Notes under the pieces: model-generated | The model's input: only the letters and a program-made list of their open reading frames with translations | What the model was told of the DNA's origin: nothing | Databases searched by the model: none | Part shown: in pieces, positions 61,479-64,000 of the stretch | Layout: the number at the start of each line of letters is the position of its first letter | Numbering within the stretch: the stretch's first letter is position 1 | Source of the DNA: Bacteroidota bacterium | Lineage (GTDB): Bacteria > Bacteroidota > Bacteroidia > Flavobacteriales > Flavobacteriaceae | NCBI GenBank assembly: GCA_018267095.1 | Contig: JAFDZC010000008.1 | Span: 1-64,000 of the forward strand | Direction: 5' to 3' | DNA: 64,000 bases | Position numbers and translations under genes: made by a program

Positions 61479-62819
61479 TCAATCTTTCGGCACTTCTGGA
61501 TTGCGATCTTGCAAGGACAAATTATACCAATCAATTTTTCGTGAAAAATACATTACCAAAGCCAAAATCACAAAAATACCAATGCTTCCAATGAGCAAAG
61601 CCAAATCTTGTAACTGAATTACCACATAAATAAAAGTATATAATATGGCTAAGATTCCGCCAATCAAATAAGTTAACTTGGCCGACTTGAGTATCGCCCG
61701 AACATAGCCTGCAATGAGTAATAGTGTTGCCAAGGCCGAAAATATAAAAGCCAAATTGAAATTGATGTGTTCAGAAAGAGATAGTAAAAGTGTATAAAAA
61801 ACCAACAAAGCAATACCAACCAAAATATACTGAATCGGATGGATGAATATTTTATGCAACACTTCAATGAAGAAGAAAACCAAAAAGGTAAATCCAATAA
61901 ACAAAATGGCATATCGAATGGAACGAAATGTTTTTTGATAATTGTCAACGGGTAATATCAGATTAATACCAAAACTTGAGTTTGAAATCGCATGTTTATT
62001 TCCGGTCCACATTTGCGGATAATTTCTGTTTAAATGCAAAATATTCCAATTTGCTTTGAAACCGTTTTCACTCAATAATCGGCTATCTGGTAAAAATGCA
62101 CCATCAAAACTTGGGTTTTTCCACGAAGATTCAATCGAAACATCCGTGATTTTTCCAACCGGAGTAAAATACAAAAGTTGGCTTCCTTTGAGATCTAAAT
62201 CAAATGAAAAACGATACGATAAACTGTCATTTGCTACTACCGAAATAGGCGCGTTAATTCCGCTTTGAATAACATCGGTGTTGGTAACTCCGGGATTGAA
62301 AGACGAAGTTTTGTCATTCCATTTGAGGTCTATTTGTTTTTCAATACCTCGCAAATCATTGATACCCAAAGACAATACAGCTTTATCAAAAAGAATATCC
62401 TTGGCCGGAATATCTGTTTCTCCAATCTTCATTTCTTTGAATTCTCCGCTCAAATTAATTTTTGAATTGTAAACTACAATTTCATAAATACCTCTATTTC
62501 TTTGTTCCGGATTGATTTTTCCGGATACTTTCAGATCAGTTGGAAGTATGTGTATGAATTCTTTGATTTTAACAATCTTACCAACGGTGTCTTTCTTAGT
62601 TGTTTCTTTGATATAGCGATAATAAGGAATCGAAATAAAAGGGCCGGTCAAAGTTTGTTGATTCGCCCATTTTGAACTCACTTCATTAATGGCTTGTTCT
62701 TGTGTATTTTGACGTTCAAAAATCAATCCTTCAATCATGGATGTTGGTATCAACAACAACATACTAATGAAGAAAATGGTTGCAACTTTAAAATAAATAC
62801 TATTCTTGAGTGATTTCAT
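61479..62819 (-). CDS. creD: CreD-like inner membrane protein
   Basis: A 446-residue protein. One N-terminal membrane helix (FKVATIFFISMLLLIPTSMIEGLIFERQ, about 10-37), then a large periplasmic domain (about 40-300, with LTGPFISIPYYRY and IGETDIPAKDI), then about five membrane helices from 305 to 425. This is the architecture of CreD, linked in gamma-proteobacteria to the CreBC system and beta-lactam or colicin tolerance. No CreBC is in the window. Its place between the gentisate dioxygenase gene and the FAH gene has no known functional reason. Confidence 0.88.
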   Translation of the reverse strand: MKSLKNSIYFKVATIFFISMLLLIPTSMIEGLIFERQNTQEQAINEVSSKWANQQTLTGPFISIPYYRYIKETTKKDTVGKIVKIKEFIHILPTDLKVSGKINPEQRNRGIYEIVVYNSKINLSGEFKEMKIGETDIPAKDILFDKAVLSLGINDLRGIEKQIDLKWNDKTSSFNPGVTNTDVIQSGINAPISVVANDSLSYRFSFDLDLKGSQLLYFTPVGKITDVSIESSWKNPSFDGAFLPDSRLLSENGFKANWNILHLNRNYPQMWTGNKHAISNSSFGINLILPVDNYQKTFRSIRYAILFIGFTFLVFFFIEVLHKIFIHPIQYILVGIALLVFYTLLLSLSEHINFNLAFIFSALATLLLIAGYVRAILKSAKLTYLIGGILAILYTFIYVVIQLQDLALLIGSIGIFVILALVMYFSRKIDWYNLSLQDRNPEVPKD

Positions 62820-62869
62820 ATAGGTTTGACTTTGAATATTTTATCAAAAACTGTAAATCGTTAAAAATA

Positions 62870-63973
62870 TTATTGATGCCCATTATTATCGTTATAAACA
62901 CGACTCTGAAACAAGCCCAAACCTTCAATTACGGGCAAATCATTAAAGTGAAACAAACAAGCATCTTCGCTATCTGAAGCGTTGTGGTGTTCGTGCCAAG
63001 CCCAAGAAGGAACACAGAAAATATCGCGCTCTTTCCAGTCAAAACGCTGACCGTTGATGATGCTGTAACCGCTTCCTTTGGCACATTGATACACGAATGA
63101 ACCGGTATGTTTATGTGCTTTTCCATGAAATCCGGCTGGCAATAATTGCATCGACGCGCTCATGGTTTGCATCACGTGACCGCCCGTGAGTGGGTTGGCA
63201 TACCGCATGTGGATTCCGTCAAAGGCATCGGGCTCGTTGACTTTTTGCGCTTCAAGCAAAGCCGGATAAACTTTGCTCCACGAAAATTTAAACAAAGGCG
63301 AATACGGTTTGTCCCACTGAACATCCGCCGGAATCAGTCCGTTACCGCTGTACGTTAAAGGCGAGAAATTCACCGGATAATCCAGCGGTTGTTTACCGTC
63401 AAAAACCGCATAATCATTGGCTTCTAAAGCATTCACAAGCGGAATATCCAAACCGTCTTGCCAAATACAGGTTTGACCGTCGGCTTCAACGCCATGTTCA
63501 TGCCAAGTAGAATTGGGTGTAATCACAAAATCGTTGACTTCAAGCATAATTTTATTTCCGTCTACTACTGTGTAACCTTTGCTGCCTTCCATAATAAAGC
63601 GCAGGGCAGAAGCTTTGTGGCGGTGCGCCGAAGTCGATTCTCCCGGACGCGTCACTTGAATTCCGGTGTAGAGCCAACCCACAGCCGCCGAAACATCTTT
63701 GCGTTTGTCGTTGACCAAATACACCACGCGGCGTCCGGCTTGTTCAGGCGTTACGAGTTCAGAAGACTTGAGCACCAATTCGCGCAAGGCTTCATACCTC
63801 CATAGCATCGGAACCGAAGAAGAGCGTGGTTCCCAAGGTTCAATATCATTGGCCACAGTCCAAAGCGCTCCGGCTCCGAGCGATTCAAGTTCTTTGTAAT
63901 AAGCTTCTAGTTCAGGCGTGTCTTGAACGCGGGCGCGACCGTAAACGTCATCTGAATATTTAGTTTCTTCCAT
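62870..63973 (-). CDS. gentisate 1,2-dioxygenase (bicupin)
   Basis: A 367-residue two-cupin protein. The first cupin (about 105-165) has STSAHRHKASALRFIMEG and NSTWHEHG, supplying His iron ligands. The second (about 270-345) has AGFHGKAHKHTGSFVYQCAKG and SWAWHEHHNASD. VGWLYTGIQVTRPGES before the first cupin also fits gentisate/1-hydroxy-2-naphthoate dioxygenases. It opens the gentisate ring with O2 to give maleylpyruvate. It is the first complete gene of the block and starts 27 bases from the window edge, so a hydroxylase gene may lie just outside. Substrate could also be a related hydroxybenzoate. Confidence 0.9.
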   Translation of the reverse strand: MEETKYSDDVYGRARVQDTPELEAYYKELESLGAGALWTVANDIEPWEPRSSSVPMLWRYEALRELVLKSSELVTPEQAGRRVVYLVNDKRKDVSAAVGWLYTGIQVTRPGESTSAHRHKASALRFIMEGSKGYTVVDGNKIMLEVNDFVITPNSTWHEHGVEADGQTCIWQDGLDIPLVNALEANDYAVFDGKQPLDYPVNFSPLTYSGNGLIPADVQWDKPYSPLFKFSWSKVYPALLEAQKVNEPDAFDGIHMRYANPLTGGHVMQTMSASMQLLPAGFHGKAHKHTGSFVYQCAKGSGYSIINGQRFDWKERDIFCVPSWAWHEHHNASDSEDACLFHFNDLPVIEGLGLFQSRVYNDNNGHQ

Positions 63974-64000
63974 GATTTATGCGTTGTGGTTGTTTTTAAA

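Overview
The window looks like chromosome from a flavobacterium (Bacteroidota, Flavobacteriaceae, Flavobacterium-like). The signs are secreted proteins with type IX secretion (T9SS) C-terminal sorting domains of both type A and type B, a fused branched-chain 2-oxoacid dehydrogenase E1, bacillithiol synthesis (bshA), a short MutS2, GH3/beta-lactamase fusion and FISUMP surface lipoproteins, A-rich leaders instead of Shine-Dalgarno sites, and many TAnnTTTG -7 promoter elements. No rRNA, tRNA, insertion sequence, prophage or CRISPR array was seen. Coding density is high and no gene-free stretch exceeds 300 bases.

Layout. 1-2042 (minus): an incomplete secreted protein of tandem DUF4397 units. 2285-3019: a VanX-like D,D-dipeptidase lipoprotein. 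3016-10063 (minus) reads as one run: tsaD, rsmE, a T9SS cargo protein, DUF4159, an AI-2E-family membrane protein, a THUMP-like methyltransferase and a small secreted protein. 10175-14674: tamB, divergent from tsaD. 14833-18560 (plus): pfkA, gap, a GlcNAc-kinase-like ATPase and mgsA. 18798-21889 (minus): ridA and lptD. 22002-30370 (plus): cell-wall amidase, MlaD-type lipid-transport protein, an Fe-S membrane protein, a HAD protein, a CCG-domain Fe-S protein, a conserved small protein and a GH3-beta-lactamase fusion lipoprotein. 30552-39462 (plus, one minus gene): FISUMP lipoprotein, thioredoxin-like protein, bshA, aroC, a dicarboxylate/amino-acid symporter and a T9SS cargo. 39505-42095 (minus): a DCC-family protein and mutS2. 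42195: ung. 42870-48846 (minus): envelope hypotheticals, a transglutaminase-like protein, a soluble binding-protein homologue, GNAT, nucleoside phosphorylase, SUI1 factor and a 2OG-Fe(II) oxygenase. 49028-56724 (plus): fused bkdAB and an 1856-residue Ig-repeat T9SS type B surface protein. 56775-59098: OsmC, an NAD(P)-binding protein and a DJ-1/PfpI protein, divergent from an HxlR regulator. 59099-63973 (minus): gentisate dioxygenase, CreD, an FAH-family hydrolase, a small secreted protein and maleate isomerase.

How the genes fit together. Several encode envelope building (lptD, tamB, MlaD, amidase, dipeptidase, GH3 fusion). pfkA, gap and mgsA meet at triose phosphate. The last block can be read as a glutathione-free gentisate route: ring cleavage to maleylpyruvate, hydrolysis to maleate and pyruvate, then isomerisation of maleate to fumarate. 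This fits an organism that makes bacillithiol.

The most unusual DNA signals are non-coding: (i) two 8-base-period CTCAG arrays placed directly before start codons; (ii) two copies of a roughly 77-base intergenic element with conserved ends and different central hairpins; (iii) a duplicated 5' end of mgsA with synonymous changes around a 17-base palindrome; (iv) a tamB reading frame with no ordinary start codon before its membrane anchor. All functional statements are from reading the sequence by eye; no searches were run.
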